Shown piece after piece: positions 1 through 9,565 of a stretch of 64,000 nt of DNA (position 1 is its first letter; each line of letters opens with the position of its first letter). The stretch covers positions 6,239,137-6,303,136 of the forward strand of contig CM030933.1 of NCBI GenBank assembly GCA_018136815.1. Reading direction: 5' to 3'. The stretch comes from Isochrysis galbana (taxonomy: Eukaryota > Haptophyta > Isochrysidales > Isochrysidaceae). The notes under the pieces were generated by a model. It searched no databases. It worked only from the letters and a program-made list of their open reading frames with translations, and was not told the origin of the DNA. The position numbers and the translations under genes are program-made.

Positions 1-11
1 ACCCTAAACAA

Positions 12-2243
12 ATGCCTTTGGGGCTGCTGCCCGAGCGTTCCTCCGTCGAGCATGAACAATTTTGGAATGGATCCCTTTTTCCTCTCTACGGTTCAAACGA
101 GACGACGCGGCGGCCGATGCGCGACGCGGTGGCCGCGCACCGGCAGCCGCTCTCCTTCGCGCAGTGGAGGGTGGACACGGCGGCGCAGTCGGAGCAGTCG
201 AGTCAGACGGCGGTGGGATCGGCACTACTACCGCCTTCTCACCACCGCCCGCTCAGGCCCGAGCTCGACGGGAGCTGGAAATCACCTCCCATCGCTACGC
301 ACAGCCACCCAAGGCAACAGCATATACAGCGTTGGGGGAGTGGCGAGGGCCTCGGCGAGGCCGATGGCGCTCGCACTTCTCTGAGCGAGCTAGATATACA
401 GGAGATGCGTGCTCAAGCCGCCGCCGCCGTACTGCGCCGTGAGACGGCCAAAGCGGCCGCAGCCGCTCATCTGCGTGCATCGGAAGAGGCTGAGCTGACC
501 TCAGAGGCGCTTGAAGCAGCAGGGCTACCACGCGCTCGGCGTGAAGAGCTCTTGCGTCTGCTGGAGTCGCCCATGCCCACGGTTCAGCGCGCTAGACGGC
601 CTGTTTTTCATTCTGACGCCACAGCCTACGCCAAGCGAACCAGATATCTCGACTCAGATGTGGCAGACATCCCTCCTCGCATCTGCATCGCGTCGCCTCC
701 AGCGCAGTCAGCCTCCTCCGCTACAGGTACAGGCAAAGTTGGGTCTGGCCGCCCTTCGCGATCGTATACCGCCTTTCAATCGGCCGTAGGCCTACCAGCT
801 TCGGCGTCACATGTTCCAACTACGACTCGAGGCCTCGATCCATCTACACTTGGCAAGGGGCCATTGGAACATCTCCTTAAAGGTGACGTCTCCTTCTTCG
901 GTGCTTCGCAAGATCTGGACTATTGTTATCGTGCAGTTGACGACAGCGCTGACTGCACCCGACGAGTGTTCTCTTGGTGGGTGACTGAGGCAGCCACCCG
1001 ACGCAAGCTAAGGCATTCTATTGCTCAGATTGTTTCCATCCGACGCAAACAAGCTTGGGGAGATTGGCGTTGTGCACAGCTGCGAGAAATGATACGTTCA
1101 ATAACGGAGGGGTATCGTGAAGAAGTGCGTGAGCAATCTCCGAGTTGCGCTCGTCGATTTGTTTCATGTTTGCCACTGGCCAACGCGTCGCAGAGCAACA
1201 GTTGGTGCACGACGGGCCGTCCTGACGCCTTCACCACTTTAGTTGCGGCGGTACTACATTCAACCGCTTCCAATGTAGACGGGGAGGGCCGGCTTGGCCA
1301 TCCCAGTGCCAGCTGTCAAAGGATAGATGGGATTGAGTCGCCGCGTATGTGCCCGTCTTCCAGAATGCTGCTCAGACGATGGCGACGGCGCTCTTCATCG
1401 CAGCAAGAGCAGCTCGCTCGTACACTTGCAGGATGGCGGCTACATGTACGCGCGTCACTTCGTCGATGGTCACGTGTGGCCAGCCTTGATTTGATGCTCG
1501 AATCGAGCCGACTCTATTGTACGGGCTTCCATCGCCGCCGGCATGCACTGAAGGCACTAATGCGCTGGCGCCAACGCACCGGTATGCTCAAGTATTGGGC
1601 GTCACGAGGGATGCTGCTACGGCGCGTGTGGGAGGGTATTACACGCCGGGTGCTTCAGAGCTGGTGGCAGGTGATCACAGCTGAAACCAGAAGAGAAGCT
1701 CAATTAATCGACATTGCAACGCGATGGGAGCTCGAGGCTGCTGTTGCGCGCCCATTCGACCGTATGCGCCGGCTACGAGCCGCAGCAATCAGCCACCGGC
1801 ACGCACGCGTTGAGCACACTGTACTCGTGAGGCGGGCAGCAGCTGTTGCTGCCTTTGAGCGTTGGGCTGCGCATGGGCGCGCTAAGAGAGCGTTCCTGAG
1901 CGTAGGACTACGCTGGCATGTACGCCGCTCCCTGGCCACCTGGTACAATCTTGTCTCGTGGTGTGCAGCAACCCGTCTTTTGCGCCAGCATATGCGCAAG
2001 CAGCTAATCCGCAATGTTTGGACCGGTTGGCGGCAGTGGGTCAATGTTAGCTCACGATACGAACGTTTGCTGGCCCCCTTGCGCGCGAAGCGACGCAAGC
2101 CGTGCCGCGGACTGCCACTGTGGATGCACGCAATGCCGCAGCGCTTCTCATTAATGGATGGATGTCACAAGACCGCACGCCATGTCGACAATGACAAATT
2201 GAGAATTGTCGTGTTAGGACCGAAGAGGCAAGGGCGTGGGTAG
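12..2243 (+). CDS. SFI1-like centrin-binding repeat protein, possibly 5' partial
   Basis: An open frame of 743 codons, uninterrupted. The first 300 residues are low-complexity and basic. From about residue 317, and most densely from 451 to 700, there are spaced short motifs of the form L-x-x-W-R or W-x-x-W within basic helices (for example LKALMRWRQR, RVLQSWWQVI, NVWTGWRQWV). This spacing of about 20-35 residues is what SFI1 proteins use to bind centrin along basal-body or spindle-pole fibres. The assignment rests on this pattern, not on a globular domain, so another W-rich coiled-coil protein is possible. The frame is also open upstream of the ATG at position 12, and the window starts 11 bases earlier, so the true start may lie outside. 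Confidence 0.55.
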   Translation: MPLGLLPERSSVEHEQFWNGSLFPLYGSNETTRRPMRDAVAAHRQPLSFAQWRVDTAAQSEQSSQTAVGSALLPPSHHRPLRPELDGSWKSPPIATHSHPRQQHIQRWGSGEGLGEADGARTSLSELDIQEMRAQAAAAVLRRETAKAAAAAHLRASEEAELTSEALEAAGLPRARREELLRLLESPMPTVQRARRPVFHSDATAYAKRTRYLDSDVADIPPRICIASPPAQSASSATGTGKVGSGRPSRSYTAFQSAVGLPASASHVPTTTRGLDPSTLGKGPLEHLLKGDVSFFGASQDLDYCYRAVDDSADCTRRVFSWWVTEAATRRKLRHSIAQIVSIRRKQAWGDWRCAQLREMIRSITEGYREEVREQSPSCARRFVSCLPLANASQSNSWCTTGRPDAFTTLVAAVLHSTASNVDGEGRLGHPSASCQRIDGIESPRMCPSSRMLLRRWRRRSSSQQEQLARTLAGWRLHVRASLRRWSRVASLDLMLESSRLYCTGFHRRRHALKALMRWRQRTGMLKYWASRGMLLRRVWEGITRRVLQSWWQVITAETRREAQLIDIATRWELEAAVARPFDRMRRLRAAAISHRHARVEHTVLVRRAAAVAAFERWAAHGRAKRAFLSVGLRWHVRRSLATWYNLVSWCAATRLLRQHMRKQLIRNVWTGWRQWVNVSSRYERLLAPLRAKRRKPCRGLPLWMHAMPQRFSLMDGCHKTARHVDNDKLRIVVLGPKRQGRG

Positions 2244-2695
2244 CGCAAGATCACCCTAACAACCCCGAATCGCCCTACACTCCCAAGAATATGACCGCGA
2301 CTACTACAACACACATATTGGGGTAACTAATAGACGATAAAAAGTCATACTCACCATGAAAATAATCGTCAAATTGCTCGAGTAGCAGATCGCAGGAAAC
2401 ACTTTCGCTTTCGCTCATGCTTGGCGCGCAAAAGAACAGTGAAAGTGATTGGCAGCACGGCTAACGCTTTAGCTTTATCAGGGCTGTAAAAAAAATCTTG
2501 AAGGTGCCCGCTAAGCTACTAGTGACACACTCTCTCGCGCGATCTCGACGTCACCGCCTATATACCCCCCGCTCCCCCCCTCGTTCCGAGCCTCGTTCCT
2601 TTTTCTTCGGTTTTGGTTTTGGGGGGTCGGCCTATGTACACTACTTTGGGCCTCGCGCTTGCGCTTGGGGGAGGGGTGGGGCAGGCCTTTTGTGC
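2244..2695. other. Intergenic, 3' flank of the SFI1-like gene
   Basis: No gene recognised. The stretch is less GC-rich than the coding regions and contains short A runs. It may hold the 3' untranslated region of the upstream gene. Confidence 0.4.
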
Positions 2696-2950
2696 TCATC
2701 TGTGGTGGTCACGAGTCGAGTCTGCCCCTGTGTGGGGGCCAGGCCTTCTGGCCTTCCCCATTGGATTTCTTGGGTGGGCCTTTTGGTATAGGAGTATGAT
2801 GTCTCCCTCTCTCATGGAAAACGGGATGTGGCCAGTATCAATTGTTTGGTTGTATAGGTCCGTTAGGATTGGTGCTACTAGCTTCTCGTGCTCCTTGTAC
2901 ACTTCCGCCGGTATCCCATCCGGACCCGCGCTCTTGCCGGGGCCTATCTA
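2696..2950 (-). pseudogene. LINE reverse transcriptase fragment
   Basis: Read on the minus strand, this encodes the beginning of a non-LTR reverse transcriptase domain: a SAGPDGIPAEVYK motif, then a helix with LYNQTIDTGHIP, then GDIILLYQKAHPRNP. This is the fingers region (block 0 to 2a) of LINE-type RTs. The frame decays soon after and the palm region with the catalytic aspartates is absent, so it is a dead fragment. At its upstream end (2963-2990) it abuts one unit of the AGGCGAGAAGCG minisatellite family. Confidence 0.7.
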
Positions 2951-3164
2951 TGCTCCGGATAAGGCGAGAAGCGCTCAATCACCATCAATAAAAATTTTTT
3001 CCAACTGGGAAGGTGCTGGTCCGAAGTTTTTTCTTCAGTGAAGGTGCAGGTGAAGGTAAGAGTGCAGGAACTACAGGTGCAGGTGAAGACACGGTGAACG
3101 GGGCGCGCTGGGCGGCCGGTCTGAAGCATGTTCGAGCGAGACGCAAGCGTCACGGGGCAATGCA

Positions 3165-3430
3165 GCCAACAGCCAACAGCTCGGTGGTCACGACCGAGGG
3201 GCCGGCTCCCGTGTCCGCGAGAGTCTTGTTGACGGCGAGAGCGGAATCGACGATATAACGAGTAGGGCCCGTAGCGGATTGACGGCAAACGATAAGATCG
3301 CGAACATATAGGCAGTGACGGGGGTAGAGGCCAGGCGGCGTGTCGGAGACAAGCCTCGCCGGTACGCTCCCTGGTCACAGAAGCGACAACAGCAGTCGCT
3401 GGTCTTGTATATATCTCCTTTATGTTTCCG
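3165..3430 (-). pseudogene. Retroelement zinc-knuckle/aspartic protease fragment
   Basis: On the minus strand one frame shows a degenerate zinc-knuckle-like stretch (CCCRFCDQGAYRRG) and, in another frame just downstream, a retropepsin-like active-site motif ADTGAGPSVVTTELL (D-T-G-A followed by a serine two residues later). The order of knuckle then protease is that of gag-pol in LTR retrotransposons. The frame change between them and the lack of any RT nearby indicate a decayed copy. A host retropepsin-like gene is less likely. Confidence 0.4.
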
Positions 3431-3515
3431 TTCCACTTTTGTTGTTTTAGCTTTTTAAAGAATTCCTTGGAGTGGAGGTCTTCTTGGCGGAGTTGGGTGC
3501 ATAGGGGGAGGTGTT

Positions 3516-3790
3516 TTAGTGGGGTCTTGCTGCGCTCTTCGCTCTTCCATACAACATTCGGTTGGCTTCGGCGATCTTTTCCGTGAGGCTCGCGTCGGGG
3601 CCCTTACTTATGAGCTTTATGTTGAGTGTAGCTATGGTTTTTTCTAGGGTAGACTGGATGGAGGGTGTTTTTGTAGCGCGGGTTTCTTGTGGCGATGTGC
3701 GCTTTTGCGCTAGCCCACTCGTCGGCCAGGTCGCCGACGGATTCCGCGTTTTCTTTCGCTCTTCGAAGAAGCAGGACAAATGAACAACAA
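3516..3790 (-). pseudogene. Degenerate ORF, probably retroelement-derived
   Basis: Two overlapping minus-strand frames each carry part of a plausible charged helical protein (RAKENAESVGDLADEWASAK in one, LTEKIAEANRMLYGRAK in the other), suggesting a single frame broken by an indel. It sits between a retroelement protease fragment and a LINE 3' end. No family recognised. Confidence 0.25.
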
Positions 3791-3794
3791 AGAA

Positions 3795-4275
3795 ACGACA
3801 CGATCCGGCCTGAAAAAAGGTAATTCCCGCACCTGTTTGCGATGTGCGATATATGTGCAGGATGACACCTCGCGTAGCAGTAGCAGGCAGCAAGCAGACA
3901 TCACACATCACGAAAGAGCGGCGGCGGACGAAGAAGACTCAAAAGCCGGGGGCCGAGACCTCGGGGGCACGATACTTATTTGCAGAAGACGTTTACGTTT
4001 GTCTGCCACAGGAACACCCAACAACAGGTCTGCCCCCGCCCGCCCCTTGTACTTGGCCCGACATGTCCGACATAGTGCATAGTGCGTAGTGCGTAGTGCA
4101 CGTGGCCACGACGAGGCCCCCCCCCCATACCAAAGACAAAGGACAAAGGAATGAAGGGGTTAGCGTAAAGGGAGTGAGTATGCTGGGGTATAGGCGATGG
4201 CGTGAGTCAGTACCGTGAGTGCGTGGTCCTTTATAGCTAGCAGTAGCGGTAGTAGCCTGAATCTTCAGATGTTTT
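3795..4275 (+). mobile_element. 5'-truncated LINE, 3' UTR copy
   Basis: Closely similar to 46735-47165 in the same orientation. Shared landmarks are CGACACGATC, GTTTACGTTTGT, the CCACAGGAACACC segment, GACAAAGGAATGA, GGGGTATAGGCGATG, and the terminal GAATCTTCAGATGTTTT. The same terminal block closes the LINE at 48.7-50.2 kb, which carries the coding end of a LINE. It is therefore read as a 5'-truncated LINE insertion. Confidence 0.65.
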
Positions 4276-4597
4276 TTGAAAAGAGCTTTCAGATAGAAAT
4301 AGAAATACGAAATACGCGACTCCTTTTTTGTTGTCGGCTCTTCTCTTTTTCGTTTTCGTTTTCTTCGCTCTACCATCTCGCTCGGTCTCTTCTTCCCCTT
4401 TCCCGCGCAGCGGCGGCGACAGCGGGCTCGCTCTCGTCTCTTCCCTCCTCCCCTACCTAGCCGAGACGTGATCTCCCTCCCCTCTCTCCGCCCGTCTGCT
4501 CCTTCTCTCTTCCACACCCGCGCTCTCCTCTTCCTCTCTCGCCTCTTCCTCTGCCTCTCCGCAGCGCCTCTCTCTCGCACTCTTTCCTCCTCTCTGC
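4276..4597. other. CT-rich 5' region of TAM41
   Basis: After about 40 bp of A/T-rich sequence the strand becomes strongly pyrimidine-rich (TCTCTTCC, CTCCTC runs) up to the start codon. Similar CT tracts precede the kinesin, F-box/WD and other genes here, so this is probably the promoter and 5' UTR. Confidence 0.4.
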
Positions 4598-6022
4598 ATG
4601 CCTCCAGAAGTGGGCGAGGCAGACAGGCCAAGCAATGATTCCAACGCCTGCACCAGCCGGAGGGTCGGCCCGCTCTCGCAGGAGGAGACGAACCGCCTGC
4701 TCTGCGACTTCCCACCCGTCGCCCACGCCTTCGCTTATGGCTCGGCTGTCTTCTCGCCGAGTCATTATACCGACTCACAACGCGCTACGACAATGACAGA
4801 CCTTGTATTTTCTGTGCACGACCCAATCGAGTGGCATCGTGCGAACATGGCGAAGCACGCGCACCACTACTCCTTACTTGGTTCTCTCGGTCCGCGTGTA
4901 GTAGCCGCTTTACAGGAGGGCTTGGGGGCACAGGTGTATTACAACGCAATGGTTGGATGGCGTGGCCGTCTGATCAAATATGGCGTCGTCAGCGTCTCCT
5001 CACTCGTGGATGATCTGACGTGCTGGTCGCATCTATACTTGGCTGGGCGCATGCACAAACCGATTCAGACCTTGGTCACCGAGGCCCGAGTTGAGGCTGC
5101 AGCGCAGTCCAATCTGCGTTCCGCTGTTGCGGCAGCACTCCTGCTTCAGCCTTCTCCTTCCTTTGTCGAAGCAGACCTTTTCTCGACCATCTGCTCTCTA
5201 TCATACACTGGCGACCCCCGCCAAGCTCTCGTCGAGGCTACCAAGCCGGAGCAGATTGCTGAGGCTCAGGCCCCTGCCTTGCGGGCTTTGTACGATGCCC
5301 CTTTTCGTGAGGTGAATGCGCTACTGCGAAGCGAACAAAATCCACCTGCGGAAGGCGCATGCAAAGGCCATGGCGTCAAGATTGGGGGAAGTAACGTGGA
5401 GGCACACTGCGGGGAGAGACAGCTGGCGAGCGTGAATGTACTGAGCACGGAAGATCGTCCGAAAGCTTCAGCATTCTTCATGCATCAGATGGCTGGCGAC
5501 GAGCCTGCTTGGCAACTCTCACCCGCTCTCGAAGCCCGCCTCCTGTTGCTTGAATTGCTGCCGGAGAAGGCCAAGGCAGAGCTCACAGCCGAGATAGTGC
5601 GCAGACTGACCAGGAGTCCCAATCGAAATGATGCCCAGCCGCAGGAGAGCAAAGGATGGCTTGGCCTGTCCAGCATGGGACTGAAGGAGCGCGGTAACAC
5701 CCTTGAAAATGGCGCATGGGCTCGCTCGGACATGCCCGCTCAAGTCGTTGGCTCCGCTGCCAGAACGGGAGGTTGTCCTTTGCCTCGGATCGATGCACGA
5801 CCACGCCACTCACAAGTGTTTGAGGCAGTCAATCGTTTGTACACTCATGCCGGCAACGAACAGCAGGGTGCTCGGGCTCTTGCAGCGGCGCTGAAAACCT
5901 CTCTCGGCAAGATAGTACGGCGCTCAAGTACTAGCCAAACGCTCAAGGGGGCTCTCACCGGAGGCGTACTTACGACCGTACGCTATGTCGCCGCCAAAAT
6001 CGGAAAAAAAAATCGTGCATGA
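4598..6022 (+). CDS. TAM41: Mitochondrial phosphatidate cytidylyltransferase TAM41
   Basis: The 474-residue product matches the TAM41/MMP37 family, which makes CDP-diacylglycerol from phosphatidate and CTP at the matrix face of the inner mitochondrial membrane for cardiolipin synthesis. Diagnostic blocks in order: FAYGSAVFSP (nucleotidyltransferase glycine-serine loop), TDLVFSVHDPIEWHRANM, HHYSLLGSLG, VYYNAMV, LIKYGVVSVSSLVDDL and LYLAGRMHKPIQ. The C-terminal helix with SLGKIVRRSSTSQTLKGAL is also typical. The only departure is a low-complexity insertion of roughly 100 residues between the catalytic half and the C-terminus. Apparently intronless. The first ATG gives a polar N-terminus rather than a clear transit peptide, so an upstream exon cannot be excluded. 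Confidence 0.9.
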   Translation: MPPEVGEADRPSNDSNACTSRRVGPLSQEETNRLLCDFPPVAHAFAYGSAVFSPSHYTDSQRATTMTDLVFSVHDPIEWHRANMAKHAHHYSLLGSLGPRVVAALQEGLGAQVYYNAMVGWRGRLIKYGVVSVSSLVDDLTCWSHLYLAGRMHKPIQTLVTEARVEAAAQSNLRSAVAAALLLQPSPSFVEADLFSTICSLSYTGDPRQALVEATKPEQIAEAQAPALRALYDAPFREVNALLRSEQNPPAEGACKGHGVKIGGSNVEAHCGERQLASVNVLSTEDRPKASAFFMHQMAGDEPAWQLSPALEARLLLLELLPEKAKAELTAEIVRRLTRSPNRNDAQPQESKGWLGLSSMGLKERGNTLENGAWARSDMPAQVVGSAARTGGCPLPRIDARPRHSQVFEAVNRLYTHAGNEQQGARALAAALKTSLGKIVRRSSTSQTLKGALTGGVLTTVRYVAAKIGKKNRA

Positions 6023-6564
6023 GATTGCAGAGCATCACTGCGCCACGTGAGCGCTTTAGGATCCAGGTAGGCCTACCAAAATCACATATGCGGTTGCAGC
6101 TAGCTTTAGCTTTAGCGTATACTTCATAGTAGTACTAGTAGTTGGTAGAGCAAGCATGTAATAGTAATAATCATCATCAACGCGCTTATTGATTTTCCAA
6201 ACCCCGCTGAATGACTGAAGTAGGGACAAGAAGAGCACAAACAGCACACCCCAAATTGATGCCACCCCAACGTTAAGCCCGCGCACTTCTAAACACTAAA
6301 CAAAACTTCCACAAATTGCAAAGATGTCTCATCAGTACTGTTATAAGCTTACAACGTCAGTAACAGCTCTGTTTTGCCAAATCACTGATATCAGTTATCA
6401 GCTCTAAGGTGGGAAAACAAAACTCACTCTAGAGGCTCTTTACTTTCTATTTTTTTTACTTTTCATGAAGTCTGTATGTGCCGTCGCGACGCGGAGTGCG
6501 TCGTCGCTGCCAGGGGGGCGCCGCTCGCTCGCTCTCGCTCGCAGTCTGGGGCAGTGGCAGCATC
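6023..6564. other. Intergenic
   Basis: Moderately AT-rich stretch between TAM41 and the BED-finger gene. It ends in a T-rich tract just before that gene. No gene or repeat recognised. Confidence 0.4.
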
Positions 6565-7149
6565 ATGGATGGAGGCAGTGGCAGCACTGGCGATGGCGCG
6601 CTGGGAGAGGGAGAGGCAGGCGCGCCCATCGCATGGGGCCGCGCGCGCATCGCGAGCCTTGAGGGCACGCAGCTGGAATGGTCGACTGTCGATGAGGCAG
6701 CTGGTCGCTCGCACTCCGTGAAGAAGAAGCAGTGCCTCTTTTGTGGCCTGCACTTCACTGGAGGGCCGAGCCAGATCAGGTGCCACATCGATGGGTCGCT
6801 CAAGCCGCGGAGCATCCGGCTGTGCACACCCACAGCAGCTTGGAAAGAGCGGCACGCGCAAGTGGTTGCGGAGCTGCGCAAGCGGCGCTCGGAGCAGAAA
6901 GCAACGATGGAGTTGGAGGCAGAGAAGGAGGCAGCCAGGCAGGAGCGGCTCGTGGCGGCAGCCTCGAAGCACTTTGGAGCAGTTGCTCCATCGCAGGTCG
7001 CGGAGGCATGGCTCAAGGTTGTAATCAAGAAGGCCTTGCCGCTCAACATTTTTGATGATCCGGATTTCCGAGAAGCGGTGCTGCCTTGGGAGTTGGAGAT
7101 GATTCCCGATGAACCGGAGGACTCCGACGAGAGCGATGACGAGGCCTGA
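6565..7149 (+). CDS. BED zinc finger, hAT-transposase-derived protein
   Basis: A 194-residue ORF from the first in-frame ATG. Around residues 50-85 it has a BED-type finger of the hAT kind: CLFCGLHFTGGPSQIRCHI followed by an IRLC cysteine. A basic helix follows. Then comes WLKVVIKKALPLNIFDDP-DFREAV, which is the hallmark of the N-terminal part of hAT transposases. The RNase-H catalytic domain and dimerisation domain are absent. The protein instead ends in an acidic tail (EPEDSDESDDEA) and a stop. Either it is a truncated transposase or a small domesticated DNA-binding protein. The clean reading frame slightly favours the latter. Confidence 0.65.
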   Translation: MDGGSGSTGDGALGEGEAGAPIAWGRARIASLEGTQLEWSTVDEAAGRSHSVKKKQCLFCGLHFTGGPSQIRCHIDGSLKPRSIRLCTPTAAWKERHAQVVAELRKRRSEQKATMELEAEKEAARQERLVAAASKHFGAVAPSQVAEAWLKVVIKKALPLNIFDDPDFREAVLPWELEMIPDEPEDSDESDDEA

Positions 7150-7275
7150 GGTGGAGGCGAGGGCGCAAGAAGCAAAAAGTAAAAGTAAGTAGTTTTTATG
7201 ATTGTCTAACTAAGTCTAAGTAGTATCGTTTGCACAGGCAAAGGGAAAGGGCGCACGAGGGAATACACCGGGTTA

Positions 7276-7336
7276 GGGAGGGGAGTTTTGTTTTTGAGGC
7301 TTCGCACGGGGAGGGGAGTTTTGTTTTTGAGGCTTG
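7276..7336. repeat. Tandem duplication, two copies of ~33 bp
   Basis: GAGGGGAGTTTTGTTTTTGA is present twice in direct order about 33 bp apart. No function seen. Confidence 0.6.
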
Positions 7337-7634
7337 CGAGCTGATATGAGTACTGATATCGGTGCGAGCTCCAAATCCATGAGAGCTCGCAAGCTGACGA
7401 GACATCTTTGACAAATTGTGTCTCGAAGGAAAACCGTAGGTGGCGTGTGGCGTTAAAATGCCCCCTTTTCAAAAAAAAGAGGCATGTGTGAGGGGGCAAA
7501 AATATAAAAACAATTTCAATTTCTTGATTTTTCAAACCCCTATCCCCTATGTAGTAGGGGGTGTCGAGCACAGGAGCGCGGCGAGGGCGGCATGGACGCT
7601 GGCGCTCGTGAGCCAGATGTCGATGGCCTCGGCG

Positions 7635-7760
7635 TTGAGAAGCGGGAAGCGGGAAGTCGGTGGCAAGGTTGGGCGAGGGGGGCGAATCCTGCGAGGGGCG
7701 GGTCGGGGTGGTCAGGGCGGGTACGCGTGTGGCCTAGGGGGCCGTATGCGCGCACTACGA
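7635..7760. repeat. Dispersed repeat shared with 54.3 and 55.0 kb
   Basis: The block with GGCGAATCCTGCGAGGGGC, then GGTCGGGGTGGTC, recurs at 54295 in the same orientation and around 55000 in the opposite orientation, both beside or inside a terminal-inverted-repeat element. Likely transposon-derived. Confidence 0.55.
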
Positions 7761-7888
7761 GGAAGCTATTCTCCAAAGCCGTGCTTTGCAATCTACTCGG
7801 CAACTGCCAGCAACTGCCCATTTCCGTTGCATCGCGCATCGCTTAGGCCTCATCTGACACTGGCACTGGACCGGGCAAGCGTCGAAAG

Positions 7889-7926
7889 TGAGCGTATTGA
7901 GTATCGGCCTTCCAGAACGGGAGACC
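7889..7926. repeat. 38-bp dispersed repeat
   Basis: The segment with TATTGAGTATCGGCCTTCC followed by GAACGGGAGA recurs at 16298-16337 with only a few differences. The surrounding sequence does not match, so it may be the end of a mobile element. Confidence 0.6.
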
Positions 7927-8029
7927 ACCCCCCACAAGCCTCCTTCCGCAATACCGCGCCGGCTTGTATTTATGTATTTATTTATTGGTTTCGCGCCCTT
8001 TCGACCTCATTCGCGCCCAAATATGTATA

Positions 8030-8780
8030 AAATATGTATCGATAGCTATGTCTGCAAATCTTGCCCAAATGTGTGACTGAAATTCGTACATATATCTGCC
8101 TACCCATCTAACAGCTAACAGTTTTAGAAATGACATAAAGTTACTAGGATTAATACTAAAATTTGATATACAAGTACAATATGGTAATTAAATTAAATAT
8201 TATTAAAGACGTGATATAAAAATAGTAAAATGAAAAAATCTGACCAAAAATTCAAGTAAAATTAAATATCGGTCATTTTGATCTCGTCAAGTAAAATATT
8301 AATATTAAGAATATTTTAAATAAATAAAAACCACAAAAAAATAAAATGTACTATTATGTGTTTATTCAAACGATGCTATGGCTATAAGTCTTCATTTTAA
8401 ACTAAGGTTTACTAAGATAATTACTATCAAGTTATCATTTTTAATTCAACATTTCTAAGGATCAAATTTATTGTCACTAAATAATAATTTTATTACTATT
8501 AAGTCACTAAACTTTAATTTGAATAATTCATTGAAAAGTGTATTTTCGTAAAAAATTACAATAAATTATAATCTATTTATTAAAATTATCCATACGTTCA
8601 TTCCGTTTTTGATTTTTATTCCCTTTCTTCGTAACAAATATTATAATATATTATATTTAATTAGCTCATTCCGTTTTTGATTTTTTAATATCCGTATAAT
8701 TAATTGAAAAGTATATCTTCATAAAAGTATTATATTTAATTGATGAAAATTATTTCTACGATCATTCCTTTTTATTTTAA
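8030..8780. other. AT-rich island with degenerate internal repeats
   Basis: About 700 bp that by eye is roughly three-quarters A+T, in sharp contrast to the GC-rich surroundings. It contains no long ORF. The block CATTCCGTTTTTGATTTTT occurs twice (8600 and 8669) and a related CATTCCTTTTTATTTT a third time (8763). ATTGAAAAGT also recurs (8531, 8703), so the right half is a degenerate repeat of units of about 70-170 bp. The composition resembles organelle DNA. Confidence 0.7.
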
Positions 8781-8784
8781 CAGC

Positions 8785-8940
8785 ATAACCTCCCTCTCTT
8801 CTCTCTGCCCCCCCCCCCTCTCTCTCTGCCTCTCTCTCTCTCTCTCTCTCTGCCTCTCTCTCTCTCTCTCTGCCTCTCCCCCCCCCCCCCCTTCTCTCTG
8901 CCCCTCTACCTCTCTCTGCCCCTCTACCTCTCTCTCTCTG
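8785..8940. repeat. CT-rich simple repeat
   Basis: A (TC)n tract with CTGCC interruptions and C runs. It separates the AT-rich island from the hairpin array. Confidence 0.85.
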
Positions 8941-9165
8941 TGATAGCCACTGGGGGCCGTCGTTTCCCCCCGATAGCAAACGGGGGCAATCTTTCGCCCC
9001 CGATAGCAAACGGGGGCCCGCCTTAAAACGCGATAGCTCCCCGGGGCATAAAAATCCCCCGATAGCTCTCGGGGGATTCTCTCGGTCCCCCGGTAGCTCT
9101 CGGGGGCGCTGTTGGCGATCAGGAAAAAATTTCCCCCCGATAGCTATCGGGGGGCGTTGGCTCCT
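8941..9165. repeat. Array of seven C5/G5 hairpin units
   Basis: Seven units spaced about 20-40 bp apart share the core GATAGC or GGTAGC flanked by C and G runs. The pattern is C(5-6)-GATAGC-n(2-4)-CG(4-6), for example CCCCCGATAGCTCTCGGGGG, and the last, at about 9136, is a nearly perfect palindrome around GATAGCTATC. The first unit has lost its left arm and the fourth has altered arms. The spacers are unrelated to each other. Such scattered identical GC palindromes beside AT-rich DNA are known from some mitochondrial and plastid genomes. Confidence 0.75.
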
Positions 9166-9348
9166 GGGGGGTAACATACATATTTTGACCCACCCCTAGC
9201 GGGCGGGCGAGCGAGCGAGCGAGGGCGCGCGGTCAGCAGGGCACCTTTCTGGCGCGCTCTCTCCCTCTTCTGCTCTCCCTCTTATATGTACACACGTGTG
9301 CATGAGCACCTGGCCGGCAAGAGAACGGGCGAGAGGGAACCTTGCGAT

Positions 9349-9490
9349 GGAGGCGTCCGTCAACGAGCAGCTCAATGCACACCTTGTAAAGGAGGAATTC
9401 TAGAGCCCACGGAGCCAAGGGGTATCCGCCCGTCGCACGTGTAGGGCGAGCGCCTGCGCCGGACGTACATGGCCAGCCTGAGGAAGTGAG
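9349..9490 (+). CDS. Candidate 5' exons of a small gene
   Basis: An ATG opens MEASVNEQLNAHL, followed by a possible donor (GTAAAG). After an acceptor TAG at about 9443, GERLRRTYMASLRK continues in phase and ends at a GTGAGT. Joined, the peptide loosely resembles the N-terminal helix of ENY2/SUS1. I could not find the remaining exons: anything further right would overlap the 3' end of the aldo/keto reductase on the other strand. Treat as speculative. Confidence 0.2.
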
Positions 9491-9565
9491 TCGAGATCGT
9501 CGTCTCCCCTTCTATCCCCACTCCTCAAGTGTTTGCTCAGTCTCGCAGCAGCGCAGAGAGGGCAC

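Noticed and set aside
1-8. ACCCTAAA at the very start resembles a plant-type telomere unit
   Set aside because: Only one unit is present and an open coding frame follows immediately. A chance match is more likely.
8941-9165. Possible CRISPR or tRNA-like array
   Set aside because: Repeats are about 20 bp with irregular spacing and strong palindromes, and nothing resembles Cas genes or a tRNA cloverleaf.
8719-9177. Minus-strand ORF with PPRAIGG and PRLLSG repeats
   Set aside because: The peptide repeat follows from the DNA hairpins, and the frame runs into simple CT repeat.
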